A stretch of DNA of 64,000 nt from an uncultured Alistipes sp. (GCA_944321955.1 CALUNG010000006.1:49748-113747); one strand, 5' to 3'; positions 35,218 to 45,448 are shown, counted from the stretch's first letter. Program-made: numbers and translations. The notes: generated by a model from the letters alone, not told the origin.

Positions 35218-36558
35218 ATGAAAAAGATTATGAAACTGTTCAGAATATTTTTAATCACTGTTGTCGGTTCGCTTGCGGTGAGCTGCTACAACGATTTCGA
35301 CATGCCTGCACCGGCTCCGGTCTACAACGACGAAACGATGGAGGCAATGGGCATGACGCATATTTCGATTTACGACCTGAAAAAGAAGTTCGGCGAAATA
35401 AACGGCACGGGCAGCACCAACGTTGCAGACGGTCTTGAGAAGACCATGTACAAGCGTTTCGTTCTGGACGAAGCCGAGTGCACCGAATGGGAGAAGCAGA
35501 CCAACCGCTATATCGTAGGCAACTACTACATCAAGGGCAAGGTCATCTCCAACGACGAGCAGGGCAACATCTACAAGTCGCTCTACATATATGACGGTAC
35601 CGCCGCCATAGAACTGAAGCTCACGAACGGACTCTACCTCGACTACTTCTGCAATCTCGACAAGATAGGTACCGGCGAAATGGCTACTCAGTGGGTATAC
35701 GTGAAGCTGCACGGCCTCTACATGGGCAACTTCCGCATGATGCTCTCCATCGGCGACATCCCGACCGAGAGCCTCAACTCGTACGGACGCCCGAAATTCT
35801 ACCCTAACTCCAACATCAACAGCCCGATCAAGGTACGCGACCACGTGTTCGCAGGCGAAAAGGATGTGTTGACCGAAGGCGTATTGAACAGTGACGGTTC
35901 GAACAAGAATGCCTATGACGTGCTGGTAATCAACGAGAGCAACTGCGACCAGGTAACATACGACAACAGCGACGGAGGTGTCAACTACTTCGGTCGTCTG
36001 TTCCGTTTCAAGGGCGTAAAGATGGCATATCGTGGCGTAACGAACCAGAATGGCGAGAAAGCCGACCAGCTCGATACGGGCGACTACCCGTCGTGGATCT
36101 GCACCAGCGGAACCATCACCGGCTATCCCGTCGAGTATCTGTCGCTGCCTTGGGGCAAACTTGCATACAGCCAGGATAACGTATCGCTCTACGGACAGAT
36201 GGTCGTAGGATTCGGCGACAAGGGGAAGACTGCACTGAAGAAATCGGAAGCCGGAGTATATATAATCCGTACCAGCGGCTATGCCCGTTATGCAGGCAAG
36301 ATCGTTCCCCGCGACGGTATTGATGGTGATATTCTCGGCATATATTCGATCTATTCGAAGATGGCAAACGGATACGAAGCCTATCAGGTAACACCCTGCC
36401 GTTTCGACGATATCTTCCCGACATACTATGAGAACATGACGGAGAGCGAAGCAGCCGAAATGGAGGAATGGGCTGCGAGCGAAAGCGATGGCGGTAAGAT
36501 ACCCGACGACGCATTCTATCTGCCAACTACCATCAACGAAGATGATATGGACGAATAA
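35218..36558 (+). CDS. DUF5689 lipoprotein
   Basis: This 446-residue lipoprotein has its lipobox AVSC at Cys23. The DUF5689 domain (about 45-260) has the typical ISIYDLKKKF start and the YIVGNYYIKGKVISNDEQGNIYKS OB-like strand set, which resembles nucleic-acid-binding OB folds. The C-terminal half (about 260-430) repeats a similar TITGYPVEYL pattern. The tail is acidic. The function is unknown; in Bacteroidetes it commonly follows a TonB-dependent receptor. Here it probably acts as the surface binding partner of the receptor, in place of SusD. Confidence 0.88.
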   Translation: MKKIMKLFRIFLITVVGSLAVSCYNDFDMPAPAPVYNDETMEAMGMTHISIYDLKKKFGEINGTGSTNVADGLEKTMYKRFVLDEAECTEWEKQTNRYIVGNYYIKGKVISNDEQGNIYKSLYIYDGTAAIELKLTNGLYLDYFCNLDKIGTGEMATQWVYVKLHGLYMGNFRMMLSIGDIPTESLNSYGRPKFYPNSNINSPIKVRDHVFAGEKDVLTEGVLNSDGSNKNAYDVLVINESNCDQVTYDNSDGGVNYFGRLFRFKGVKMAYRGVTNQNGEKADQLDTGDYPSWICTSGTITGYPVEYLSLPWGKLAYSQDNVSLYGQMVVGFGDKGKTALKKSEAGVYIIRTSGYARYAGKIVPRDGIDGDILGIYSIYSKMANGYEAYQVTPCRFDDIFPTYYENMTESEAAEMEEWAASESDGGKIPDDAFYLPTTINEDDMDE

Positions 36559-36585
36559 TCTCCGGTATATTCCTCATTAAAAAGA

Positions 36586-36616
36586 GCCTCGCTTGCACAA
36601 GCGAGGCCCTTTTTTT
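36586..36616 (+). terminator. Terminator of the nuclease locus
   Basis: GCCTCGCTT pairs with AAGCGAGGC around a 4-nt loop and is followed by CCC and a T run. Confidence 0.88.
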
Positions 36617-36637
36617 AACAATAGAGGACCCACAAAT

Positions 36638-36665
36638 CTTGCTTGCTTGCTTGCCTGCTTGCCTG
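36638..36665. repeat. CTTG/CCTG tetranucleotide repeat
   Basis: Seven four-base units in a row: CTTG four times, then CCTG, CTTG, CCTG. It lies between convergent genes and changes no reading frame. Confidence 0.85.
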
Positions 36666-36684
36666 CCGACCGCCAGCAAAGCAA

Positions 36685-36714
36685 GGCGCCGCTACCTGAT
36701 AAGGTAACGGCGCC
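36685..36714. terminator. Strong hairpin downstream of the DUF4293 gene
   Basis: GGCGCCG-c-TACC pairs with GGTA-a-CGGCGCC. It sits 27 bp past the DUF4293 stop on the minus strand and probably ends that transcript, although the T run after it is poor. Confidence 0.6.
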
Positions 36715-36740
36715 TTTAGCTTGGTTGTGAAAGAAAAAAA

Positions 36741-37205
36741 TTATCTTATACGATCCAACGAGCGGACAAGCATTTCGTCCTTGAAAATACCTCGTATGGC
36801 CAATACGTCAAAGACTATGGCCACGAGAGGAAGTACAATACCGGCATGAATGCCTTTGGCCCCGAACTCCAGCTGCGAAAAGACACGTGCCGACAGATAG
36901 TAATATATTCCGATCATGACGGCGCTGCCCAGCAGCAAAACAATCTCTACGACGCACAGTCTCATTTGCAGCATGCGGTGTTTGTAGAGAAATACCACGA
37001 TCAACGGCAGGATGCCGGCCATAGAGAGAAGAATGCCCATATAGGCAGTCGACTGTACGGCCACACCCTCGGCATTCTTAAGCGCAAAGGCGTTCAACGT
37101 AAACTCCTCCGTTCCGTCAGTAAAGTAAGCCATGGGCGTAAAGATCGTCACGGCAAGCAATGCCGCGATGACAATCAGGTATAAGGTTTGGATTCTCTGT
37201 ATCAT
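36741..37205 (-). CDS. DUF4293 membrane protein
   Basis: This 154-residue Bacteroidetes-specific membrane protein opens MIQRIQTLYLIVIAALLAV, the family hallmark. It has four transmembrane helices (about 8-25, 52-72, 83-103, 118-138) and a short basic tail. The function is unknown. Its ATG overlaps the stop codon of the glycosyltransferase upstream by one base (TAATG), so the two are translationally coupled. Confidence 0.92.
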   Translation of the reverse strand: MIQRIQTLYLIVIAALLAVTIFTPMAYFTDGTEEFTLNAFALKNAEGVAVQSTAYMGILLSMAGILPLIVVFLYKHRMLQMRLCVVEIVLLLGSAVMIGIYYYLSARVFSQLEFGAKGIHAGIVLPLVAIVFDVLAIRGIFKDEMLVRSLDRIR

Positions 37206-38176
37206 TATTCCAGTGTTTTGTCAATAAGATATTTGTTGCGGTCGCTCGACCCGCGGTTGATGAGTTCGCCGAGGAAACCGGCGAGAAAGAGCATAACGCC
37301 CAAAATTACGGCCAACAGGGCAAGATAGAACAACGGCTGGTCGGTAACCGCCCTCAACGGAAGGCAATGCGCCTGCTTGTATAGTTTGGCGGCTATGATC
37401 CATATTGCCGTAAAGCCGCCAAGCAGAAACATGAGCGTTCCGAGACCTCCGAAGAAATACATGGGCGAACGGCCGAAATGAGACATGAACGTTACGGTTA
37501 TCAGGTCGAGATAGCCTTTCAACATACGCTCCATGCCGAACTTGGAGTGTCCGAACTTGCGCGGGCGATGTTCGACCACCTTCTCGCCTATATTGTCGAA
37601 GCCGGCGTATTTGGCCAGAATAGGCATGTACCGGTGCATCTCGCCGTAGACCTCTATCGACTTTATGACCTTCAGACGGTAGGCCTTCAGGCCGCAGTTG
37701 AAGTCATGAAGCTTGATTCCCGATACGATACGGGCCGTAAGGTTGAAAAACTTGCTCGGCCAGCGTTTGCCTATCGGGTCGAAGCGGTGTTTCTTCCAGC
37801 CCGAAACCATGTCGTACCCGTCTTCGAGTATCATCCGGCGCATCTCGGGTATCTCGTCGGGGGAATCCTGCAGGTCGGCATCCATGGTAAAGACCACCTC
37901 GCCGCAAGCCTCGGCAAAACCGCAGTAAAGAGCAGCGGATTTGCCATAGTTTCGCATGAAGCTTATGCCTTTAATGTAAGGATATTTCGACTTCAGCTGT
38001 TCGATCACCGTCCATGAACCGTCGGAAGAGCCATCATCGACGAATAACAGTTCACACGACAACCGTTCGCGCGTAACGACACGGTCTATCCACGCCGCAA
38101 GCTCCGGCAAAGACTCAGCCTCGTTGTAAAGAGGCACGACAACCGATATGTCGGGACGATCATTCATTTGTTTCAT
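37205..38176 (-). CDS. GT2-family glycosyltransferase with C-terminal membrane anchor (GtrB-like)
   Basis: This 323-residue protein has an N-terminal GT-A domain with VVPLYNEAESLPEL, FVDDGSSDGS, the metal-binding TMDADLQDSPDEIP and HDFNCGLKAYR. Two hydrophobic helices follow near 235-260 and 275-300. The pattern is that of dolichyl- or undecaprenyl-phosphate sugar transferases such as GtrB/DPM1, which load a sugar onto a lipid carrier at the inner membrane. The start at 38176 overlaps the DUF4199 gene by 17 bp; a second ATG at 38167 is possible. It is the middle gene of a three-gene unit. Confidence 0.92.
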   Translation of the reverse strand: MKQMNDRPDISVVVPLYNEAESLPELAAWIDRVVTRERLSCELLFVDDGSSDGSWTVIEQLKSKYPYIKGISFMRNYGKSAALYCGFAEACGEVVFTMDADLQDSPDEIPEMRRMILEDGYDMVSGWKKHRFDPIGKRWPSKFFNLTARIVSGIKLHDFNCGLKAYRLKVIKSIEVYGEMHRYMPILAKYAGFDNIGEKVVEHRPRKFGHSKFGMERMLKGYLDLITVTFMSHFGRSPMYFFGGLGTLMFLLGGFTAIWIIAAKLYKQAHCLPLRAVTDQPLFYLALLAVILGVMLFLAGFLGELINRGSSDRNKYLIDKTLE

Positions 38177-38729
38177 CGAATATTCTTGGCGAGCGCTTTA
38201 CTATTCCGGCAATTATCAAACCGATTATCACGCCCCACATGACATAACTCCACAAAGTCGAGAAGAGTGTTGCGAACAACGACGGTTCGGGCTGCGATTC
38301 GAGTTGTTCGAACATGCTCTCGTACATGGCAGACAACGATGCCGGCATCGGAGCGCTGCCGATAAGCGTCGAATACATGTTGACCATACCGTCGATATAG
38401 TTGCCGTAGCCGACAATCCAGTGTACGTACACGTAACTGCCGAATCCGACAATAACTCCGGCCAGAAGCGACACATATACGACGTAAATGAAACCGCGTC
38501 CATAGGAGAATCCCTCCTCGGGAGAGTATGTCTTCGAATAGCTGCGAACGAAGCGGTACATGAGATATATGTACAATACGGTTACAACCAGCATCTCAAC
38601 TCCGGCCACAAGCATGCGAGACACATTGCCGTTGAGCATCAGTGTCTGCTCCAGAATGTGCGATAACAGCATCAGCACTCCCAGGATGGCACCTTTTTTT
38701 GCTATGTCGGTAAAAAACAGTTTATCCAT
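38160..38729 (-). CDS. DUF4199 membrane protein
   Basis: This 189-residue protein has four predicted transmembrane helices (about 12-30, 40-60, 80-105, 160-180) and a central soluble loop (about 110-150). It matches the Bacteroidetes DUF4199 family, often encoded just before a GT2 glycosyltransferase, as here. The function is unknown. It leads the unit DUF4199-GT2-DUF4293, with a TATATTTG promoter element 21 bp upstream. Confidence 0.9.
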   Translation of the reverse strand: MDKLFFTDIAKKGAILGVLMLLSHILEQTLMLNGNVSRMLVAGVEMLVVTVLYIYLMYRFVRSYSKTYSPEEGFSYGRGFIYVVYVSLLAGVIVGFGSYVYVHWIVGYGNYIDGMVNMYSTLIGSAPMPASLSAMYESMFEQLESQPEPSLFATLFSTLWSYVMWGVIIGLIIAGIVKRSPRIFDETNE

Positions 38730-38749
38730 GGTTTTATGTTTTTATCCTA

Positions 38750-38757
38750 CAAATATA
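38750..38757 (-). promoter_or_regulatory. -7 element of the DUF4199-GT2-DUF4293 unit
   Basis: TATATTTG on the minus strand lies just past the mltG stop codon, so the unit can be transcribed apart from mltG. Confidence 0.6.
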
Positions 38758-38763
38758 ACTATT

Positions 38764-39783
38764 TTATTTTATATTCAATTTGTCGAGTGCGGCCGTATAT
38801 GCCCGGCTGTTGGCATTGTGTTCACGCAACGTACGGGCAAAGTTGTGATGGCCGTCCATCTCGGGACGCGCACAGAAGAAGAGATACTGGTGCCGCTCGT
38901 AATCAAGTACGGCGTCGATGGCCGCAATGCTCGGCATGCAGATGGGCGACGGCGGAAGTCCCTTGTTGAGATATGTGTTGTAGGGAGACTTGTAGCGCAG
39001 GTGCTTGCGCAGCACGCGACGCAACGTAAAGTCCTGCATGGCATATTTGACCGTCGGACAAGCCTGCAACGGAATTCCGCGCTGCAGTCGGTTGACATAG
39101 ACGCCCGCTATGCGCGGCATCTCGTCGACGGCCTTGGTCTCTTCGTACAATATCGATGCGAGTGTCATCACTTCGTACCTGTCCATCTTCAGACGTTCGA
39201 GCTTGGCATCGCGTTCCGGTGTCCAGAAAGCATCGTACTCGCGGCGCATGCGGCGCACGAACTGTTCGGGCGTAACAGTCCAGTAAAATTCATACGTATT
39301 TGGTATGAACATCGAAAAGAGGCGCAACGAGTCGAAGCCCACGGTACGTGCAAGTGAATCGTTCGTAAAGGCGCGCAGAAGCGATGCGGAGTCGGCCTCG
39401 ATCTGTCGTGCAACCTTGCCGGCAAGCTCGGCCGGAGTACGGACATTGTTTATGGTAACCCGTACCGGAGTCTCTATCCCCAGTTTCAGCATGCGTGCAA
39501 CGTCTATCACGCTCATACCCTTCTTCAGCCGGTAATGTCCCGGGCGAAAGGTATCGGACAGATTTATGCGGCGCGCATATATGTCGAATGCCGCCCGATG
39601 CCTGATATCGGGCTCCAGCATCTGCCGAAGGGAGGCATAATCGCTGTCGCGATAGACATAGAGGCTCTGCTCCTCGCGCACGCAGTTGCCGTAGAAGGCC
39701 GTATAAGCCCATGCGACTGCGCCGCAAGCCAGCAAAACAACGATTACAACCGTAATGTAGATATATGATTTACGTAGCATCAT
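38764..39783 (-). CDS. mltG: Endolytic murein transglycosylase MltG
   Basis: This 339-residue protein has one N-terminal membrane helix (about 8-28), a LysM-like subdomain (about 40-110) and the YceG/MltG catalytic domain. The catalytic glutamate lies in TLASILYEETKAVDEMPRIAGVYVNRL (Glu215 by alignment with E. coli Glu218), and the C-terminal part has SPYNTYLNKGLPPSPICMPS. It cuts nascent peptidoglycan and is thought to end glycan strand synthesis. It diverges from the SRP RNA gene with overlapping promoters. Two adjacent ATG codons make the start ambiguous by one residue. Confidence 0.95.
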   Translation of the reverse strand: MMLRKSYIYITVVIVVLLACGAVAWAYTAFYGNCVREEQSLYVYRDSDYASLRQMLEPDIRHRAAFDIYARRINLSDTFRPGHYRLKKGMSVIDVARMLKLGIETPVRVTINNVRTPAELAGKVARQIEADSASLLRAFTNDSLARTVGFDSLRLFSMFIPNTYEFYWTVTPEQFVRRMRREYDAFWTPERDAKLERLKMDRYEVMTLASILYEETKAVDEMPRIAGVYVNRLQRGIPLQACPTVKYAMQDFTLRRVLRKHLRYKSPYNTYLNKGLPPSPICMPSIAAIDAVLDYERHQYLFFCARPEMDGHHNFARTLREHNANSRAYTAALDKLNIK

Positions 39784-39792
39784 CGATAATTT

Positions 39793-39823
39793 TTTGCAAA
39801 GATAGATTTTTTTTCTACATTTG
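39793..39823. promoter_or_regulatory. Overlapping divergent promoters of ffs and mltG
   Basis: Plus strand: TTTG (39793-39796), 19 bp, TACATTTG (39816-39823) fires ffs, with the RNA start 3-5 bp on. Minus strand: TATCTTTG (39804-39797) serves mltG and lies inside the ffs promoter spacer, so the two probably compete. Confidence 0.8.
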
Positions 39824-39827
39824 CAGC

Positions 39828-39924
39828 GGGTAAGTCTTATACGACCAGCTCCTGCAGAACTCCCCCAGGCAAGGAATTGAGCAAGGGTATGCGGTTGTAG
39901 CGGTGCGATATAAGTAGCTTACCC
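39828..39924 (+). ncRNA. ffs: Signal recognition particle RNA (4.5S-type)
   Basis: This is a 97-nt RNA. GGGTAAG at the 5' end pairs with CTTACCC at the 3' end, and CTTATA pairs with TATAAG inside it. The apical part reads CAGG-CAA-GGAA-TTG-AGCA (39866-39882 region). That is exactly the SRP domain IV layout: the CAGG/AGCA internal loop, a short stem and the GGAA tetraloop, which bind the Ffh M domain. A perfect promoter sits immediately upstream, and six T residues (39925-39930) end the gene. No Alu domain is present, as usual for small bacterial SRP RNA. The protein partner ffh is at 6668-7990. Confidence 0.93.
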
Positions 39925-39947
39925 TTTTTTCGTATTCGGACGTCACC

Positions 39948-40973
39948 ATGATAAAGAAGATATTGACCATCTTTTTCAGCACCATTCTGGTTCTGCTGGT
40001 CGGACTCATGGTCCTCGGATATGTCATTTCCCGCAAAAGTTTCAGAAATCCGCCCGAAAGATACTTTGCCATAGGTAAACGAGTATATACCGCCGCTTCG
40101 GCAATGATGATCGACACTTCATACGATTCCTTGAATCTGAGCGGCCGAGGTATAAAAATAGGTGTGCTCGATACGGAATTCGGTGGATTGCGTGACAGCC
40201 GCTGGACTCGCAACCTGAATGTGGAAGCATACGCCGACTTCATAGACGGCGATACTACCGGTTTTTTCAAGGAGAAGAGAGGCGGCACGGCAAATCACGG
40301 AGCATACTCATGTGCATGCATGGGCGGGTACATCCCCGGAGATACAGTGAAGGGGCTGGCATGGAACGCCTCATATTACCTCGCCGAGATAGACGATGTC
40401 GATGCGGAACCACGCCTCGAAGAGGAGCGCATGATAAATGCCGTACTATGGCTGTTGTCGCACGATGTGGACATAATAACGTCATCCTGCTCCTACACCG
40501 ATTTCGATGATTTCGACGGATATACCCAATCGATGCTCGACGGCCGCTCTTCGCGCCTGTCAGCCTTTATGGACAGCGTCCTGCTGGCCAATCCGGATCT
40601 GATATTCGTTCAGTGTATCGGAAACGAAGGCGACACAGAATGGCACTACAACGCATTTCCGTCAGATGTACGCGAGGCCATATCGGTCGGTGCAGTGACA
40701 GCCGACGGTTCGACACGTGCCCGATACAGTTCTTTCGGATGGGACGGCACGGAATACATCAAACCGGACGTGTGTGCCTACGTCCAGCCGCCGCTCAACG
40801 GGACCTCGTTCGCCGCACCTGCCATAACCGGACTGTGCGCCGCGCTGCTTGAACATCGACGCATGAGCCGCAGTGAACTTGTCGAATTATTGCACAAATC
40901 CGGATCGAACGCTTCCAACCCGAACCGCGAAACCGGTTACGGCGTTCCGAATACCGCGGAAATGCCACTATAA
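39948..40973 (+). CDS. Membrane-anchored subtilisin-like serine protease
   Basis: This 341-residue S8 peptidase has an N-terminal membrane helix (about 5-26) and no obvious propeptide. The triad is Asp75 (GVLDTEFGG), His117 (ANHGAYSCACMGG) and Ser287 (LNGTSFAAPAITG), with the oxyanion asparagine Asn226 in CIGNEGD. It should act in the periplasm, tethered to the inner membrane. Lack of a propeptide and a compact length point to a housekeeping or regulatory protease rather than a secreted digestive enzyme. The gene follows the SRP RNA terminator by 18 bp and has no visible promoter of its own, so it may depend on read-through from ffs. Confidence 0.92.
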   Translation: MIKKILTIFFSTILVLLVGLMVLGYVISRKSFRNPPERYFAIGKRVYTAASAMMIDTSYDSLNLSGRGIKIGVLDTEFGGLRDSRWTRNLNVEAYADFIDGDTTGFFKEKRGGTANHGAYSCACMGGYIPGDTVKGLAWNASYYLAEIDDVDAEPRLEEERMINAVLWLLSHDVDIITSSCSYTDFDDFDGYTQSMLDGRSSRLSAFMDSVLLANPDLIFVQCIGNEGDTEWHYNAFPSDVREAISVGAVTADGSTRARYSSFGWDGTEYIKPDVCAYVQPPLNGTSFAAPAITGLCAALLEHRRMSRSELVELLHKSGSNASNPNRETGYGVPNTAEMPL

Positions 40974-40977
40974 AAAA

Positions 40978-41011
40978 GTTGCGGGTTGCTCTGCATGAGC
41001 AAACCCGCAAC
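40978..41011. terminator. Terminator between the subtilase and the acidic protein gene
   Basis: GTTGCGGGTT-GCTC pairs with GAGC-a-AACCCGCAAC around a 5-nt loop. A flanking AAAAAA on the left serves the minus strand. Confidence 0.85.
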
Positions 41012-41031
41012 ATATTTTCCGGTCCGTATCG

Positions 41032-41361
41032 TCAGATATCGATATCGTCATCCGACATCTCATCTTCGGGCTGACTGTTGTCGTCGGCCAGTTCGTCGGC
41101 ACCCTTCAGATCGTCATCGTAATAATCCTTGTCGTCATCTTCGTCCGACATGTCGTCTATCTTGACATCGATCTTTACAAGGTAACTGATCTCATCCGTT
41201 TCGAACGGAACGGCATAGAAGAAGTCTCCGTTGGGTTTGTCGACACGCATCATGGCATCGGAAAATCCGTTGGGATACAACTCCCTGACTTTTTCCTGCA
41301 ATTCAGGCGACAAGTTATTGAAGCTCGTCACCAGACGTTTCTTGTTTATTTCTTTTGTCAT
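41032..41361 (-). CDS. Conserved small acidic protein
   Basis: This 109-residue cytoplasmic protein has a conserved N-terminal half (MTKEINKKRLVTSFNNLSPE, then FFYAVPFETDEISYLVKIDV). It ends in a very acidic, probably disordered tail of about 40 residues rich in Asp. I recognise it only as a recurrent Bacteroidales hypothetical protein of unknown function. The start at 41361 was chosen because it begins the conserved segment; an upstream in-frame codon at 41385 adds eight residues. The 262 bp between it and ligA hold no other gene. Confidence 0.75.
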   Translation of the reverse strand: MTKEINKKRLVTSFNNLSPELQEKVRELYPNGFSDAMMRVDKPNGDFFYAVPFETDEISYLVKIDVKIDDMSDEDDDKDYYDDDLKGADELADDNSQPEDEMSDDDIDI

Positions 41362-41596
41362 AAAGGGCTTGAAAATTTTCTGCAATTATACGCAAAATTT
41401 GATAATCGTTACATATATCGCAAAAAAAATTGCACTTTTTATTTTTACCGACATTTTTCCCGACAAATACACACTCGGCAATGTGCCCTGCGGACACATT
41501 ACGACCATTTGAACAATACTGTTATACAACCGGGACTTCCGCCGACATGGCGTAAAAAAATCAATGGCAGTTGAGTGTTTTTGCAAACAAATTGCG

Positions 41597-41604
41597 TACC
41601 TTTA
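41597..41604 (+). promoter_or_regulatory. -7 element of the ligA promoter
   Basis: TACCTTTA differs from TAnnTTTG at the last base. It lies 20 bp before the ligA ATG. Confidence 0.5.
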
Positions 41605-41614
41605 CGCAAGGTAA

Positions 41615-43708
<2,094 letters not shown>

Positions 43709-43744
43709 AAACAACATATTGGCAAACATTACAACACCGAACTT

Positions 43745-44638
43745 ATGATAACGCGAGAAAAATTCAAGGGAGTTGGCGTGGCGATGATCACGCCTTTCGA
43801 GAATGACGGCTCAATAGACTATGCAGCCCTGGGCCGAATGATCGACTACGTCATCGAAGGAGGCGTCGGCTACATCGTAGCCCTCGGCACGACGGCCGAG
43901 ACGCCTACACTATACATACCCGAACGTGCTGCCATTGCCGATTTCGTCAAGAAGCGTGTGGCCGGACGCGTTCCGCTCGTCATAGGCGTGGGCGGCAACT
44001 CGACATCCGAGGTTCTCGACCAGTTCCGCGAAATAGACCTCGACGGCGCCGATGCCATACTGAGCGTGACCCCGTACTACAACAAGCCTTCGCAGGAAGG
44101 TCTGTACCAGCACTTCAAACGGGTATCCGAGGCATCGCCGCTGCCTATAATACTCTACAACATACCGGGACGCACAGGCGTCAACATGCTGCCCGAGACA
44201 ACGCTGCGCATAGCACGCGATTTCGACAATGTCATAGGTGTCAAGGAGGCTTCGGGAAACATCGAGCAGATCGCCAGGGTCATCGCCGGACGCAAGGAGG
44301 GATTTCTCGTGCTCTCGGGCGACGACGGGATGGCGATCGAGGTCATGCGCCACGGCGGCGAAGGCGTAATCTCGGTGGCTGCCAATCTCTTCCCGGTACA
44401 GTTCGGTCACTGCATATCGCTTGCGGCCGAGGGACGTTTCGACGAAGCCGACAAGGCATACGAACCGTTCGACGGAGTTGTCAAAGCCCTCTTCGCCGAA
44501 GGCAATCCGACCGGTGTGAAGTGCGCGCTCAAGGCCAAAGGTCTTATAGGCGGAACGATGCGACTGCCGCTCGTGGAAGGAACGCGTGAACTCTACGACA
44601 AGTTCAAAGGATATATCGCCACATACGATTTGCATTAG
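43745..44638 (+). CDS. dapA: 4-hydroxy-tetrahydrodipicolinate synthase
   Basis: This 297-residue TIM-barrel enzyme condenses pyruvate with aspartate semialdehyde, the first step towards diaminopimelate and lysine. The Schiff-base lysine is Lys167 in GVKEASG. Tyr139 is in LYNIPGRTG, the Thr-Thr pair is in GTTAETPTL, and YYNKPSQEGLYQHF carries the lid residues. The length is normal. It is co-directional with ligA and the DUF4919 gene and probably shares the ligA promoter. Confidence 0.97.
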   Translation: MITREKFKGVGVAMITPFENDGSIDYAALGRMIDYVIEGGVGYIVALGTTAETPTLYIPERAAIADFVKKRVAGRVPLVIGVGGNSTSEVLDQFREIDLDGADAILSVTPYYNKPSQEGLYQHFKRVSEASPLPIILYNIPGRTGVNMLPETTLRIARDFDNVIGVKEASGNIEQIARVIAGRKEGFLVLSGDDGMAIEVMRHGGEGVISVAANLFPVQFGHCISLAAEGRFDEADKAYEPFDGVVKALFAEGNPTGVKCALKAKGLIGGTMRLPLVEGTRELYDKFKGYIATYDLH

Positions 44639-44676
44639 TCGGGCCGTTCTATCCGTAAAGCATTATCATAAAAGAG

Positions 44677-45414
44677 ATGAAAAACCGAATAATCGTCACC
44701 ATGCTGGTGGTTGCGGCAAGCGTCGCAACCGCCGCGGCACGCACCCCCGACAACGACGACATCTACGCAAAAACGGCCTCGATCGATTCGCCGTTCTACT
44801 ACCCGAACCTGAAGATGAAGTACGATATCTGGGAGGCGCCCATGAGCGACGAGGAGATGTATTATCTCTACTACGGATATGCCTATCGGCCCGAATACAA
44901 GCCGCTTGTATCCGATCCATACCAGACGCGCGTCATGGAGATCATGTCGAAGATAGCCATCGAGGAGCCAATGGTATCGGATCTCGACGAACTCGTCATG
45001 GCGGCTTCGCAATCGCTTGCCAGCGATCCGTTCAGCCCCCAGATGCTCAACATTATGGCATACGCCTATGGAGCTCTCGGCGACAAGAAGCGCGAGCAGG
45101 CGTACTACGAACGCATGAACGCCGTGATAAAGGTCATAGCGGATTCGGGCGACGGTCTGCGCGAAAAGACGCCCATGCACATCATAATGTTCTCGCACGG
45201 ACTCGACCTCATAGCTGCAAAGGGGTGGAATTACCGTAAAAGCCAGGTAATAAGCCGTAACGTAGAGTTCGTGCCGTTCGAGGTCCCGCACAACAAGGTC
45301 AAGGGATACTACTTCGATTTCAGCCGCATATATTGGAACAAGCCCGAGGGCTATACGTTCAAGCGTGCCCGCACATGGCAGTTCAACAACCTCAAGCCGC
45401 GAGAATATAAATAG
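44677..45414 (+). CDS. DUF4919 family protein
   Basis: This 245-residue protein has a signal peptide (about 1-21, ending TAAAR). A mostly helical DUF4919 domain follows, with PMSDEEMYYLYYGYAYRPEYKP and PFSPQMLNIMAYAYGALGDKK, the latter resembling a TPR helix pair. No catalytic residues are evident. It is probably periplasmic. It follows dapA by 38 bp. A perfect inverted repeat begins 4 bp after its stop codon. Confidence 0.85.
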   Translation: MKNRIIVTMLVVAASVATAAARTPDNDDIYAKTASIDSPFYYPNLKMKYDIWEAPMSDEEMYYLYYGYAYRPEYKPLVSDPYQTRVMEIMSKIAIEEPMVSDLDELVMAASQSLASDPFSPQMLNIMAYAYGALGDKKREQAYYERMNAVIKVIADSGDGLREKTPMHIIMFSHGLDLIAAKGWNYRKSQVISRNVEFVPFEVPHNKVKGYYFDFSRIYWNKPEGYTFKRARTWQFNNLKPREYK

Positions 45415-45417
45415 CCG

Positions 45418-45440
45418 TTGTAAAATAAATTATTTTACAA
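45418..45440. repeat. 23-bp perfect inverted repeat upstream of the clostripain gene
   Basis: Arms TTGTAAAATAA and TTATTTTACAA flank a single central A. The repeat fills the space between the likely -33 (TTG at 45418-45420) and the -7 element (45441-45448), which suits a repressor site. Confidence 0.75.
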
Positions 45441-45448
45441 TATCTTTG
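45441..45448 (+). promoter_or_regulatory. -7 element of the clostripain gene promoter
   Basis: TATCTTTG starts immediately after the inverted repeat. The predicted start is near 45453, with a leader of about 19 nt. Confidence 0.65.

Noticed and set aside
32335-36558. Polysaccharide utilisation locus
   Set aside because: No SusD-like gene, glycoside hydrolase or polysaccharide lyase is present; the enzymes next to the receptor are nucleases.
36619-36740. Short CRISPR-like array suggested by the repeated CTTG units
   Set aside because: Units are four bases with no spacers; it is a simple microsatellite.
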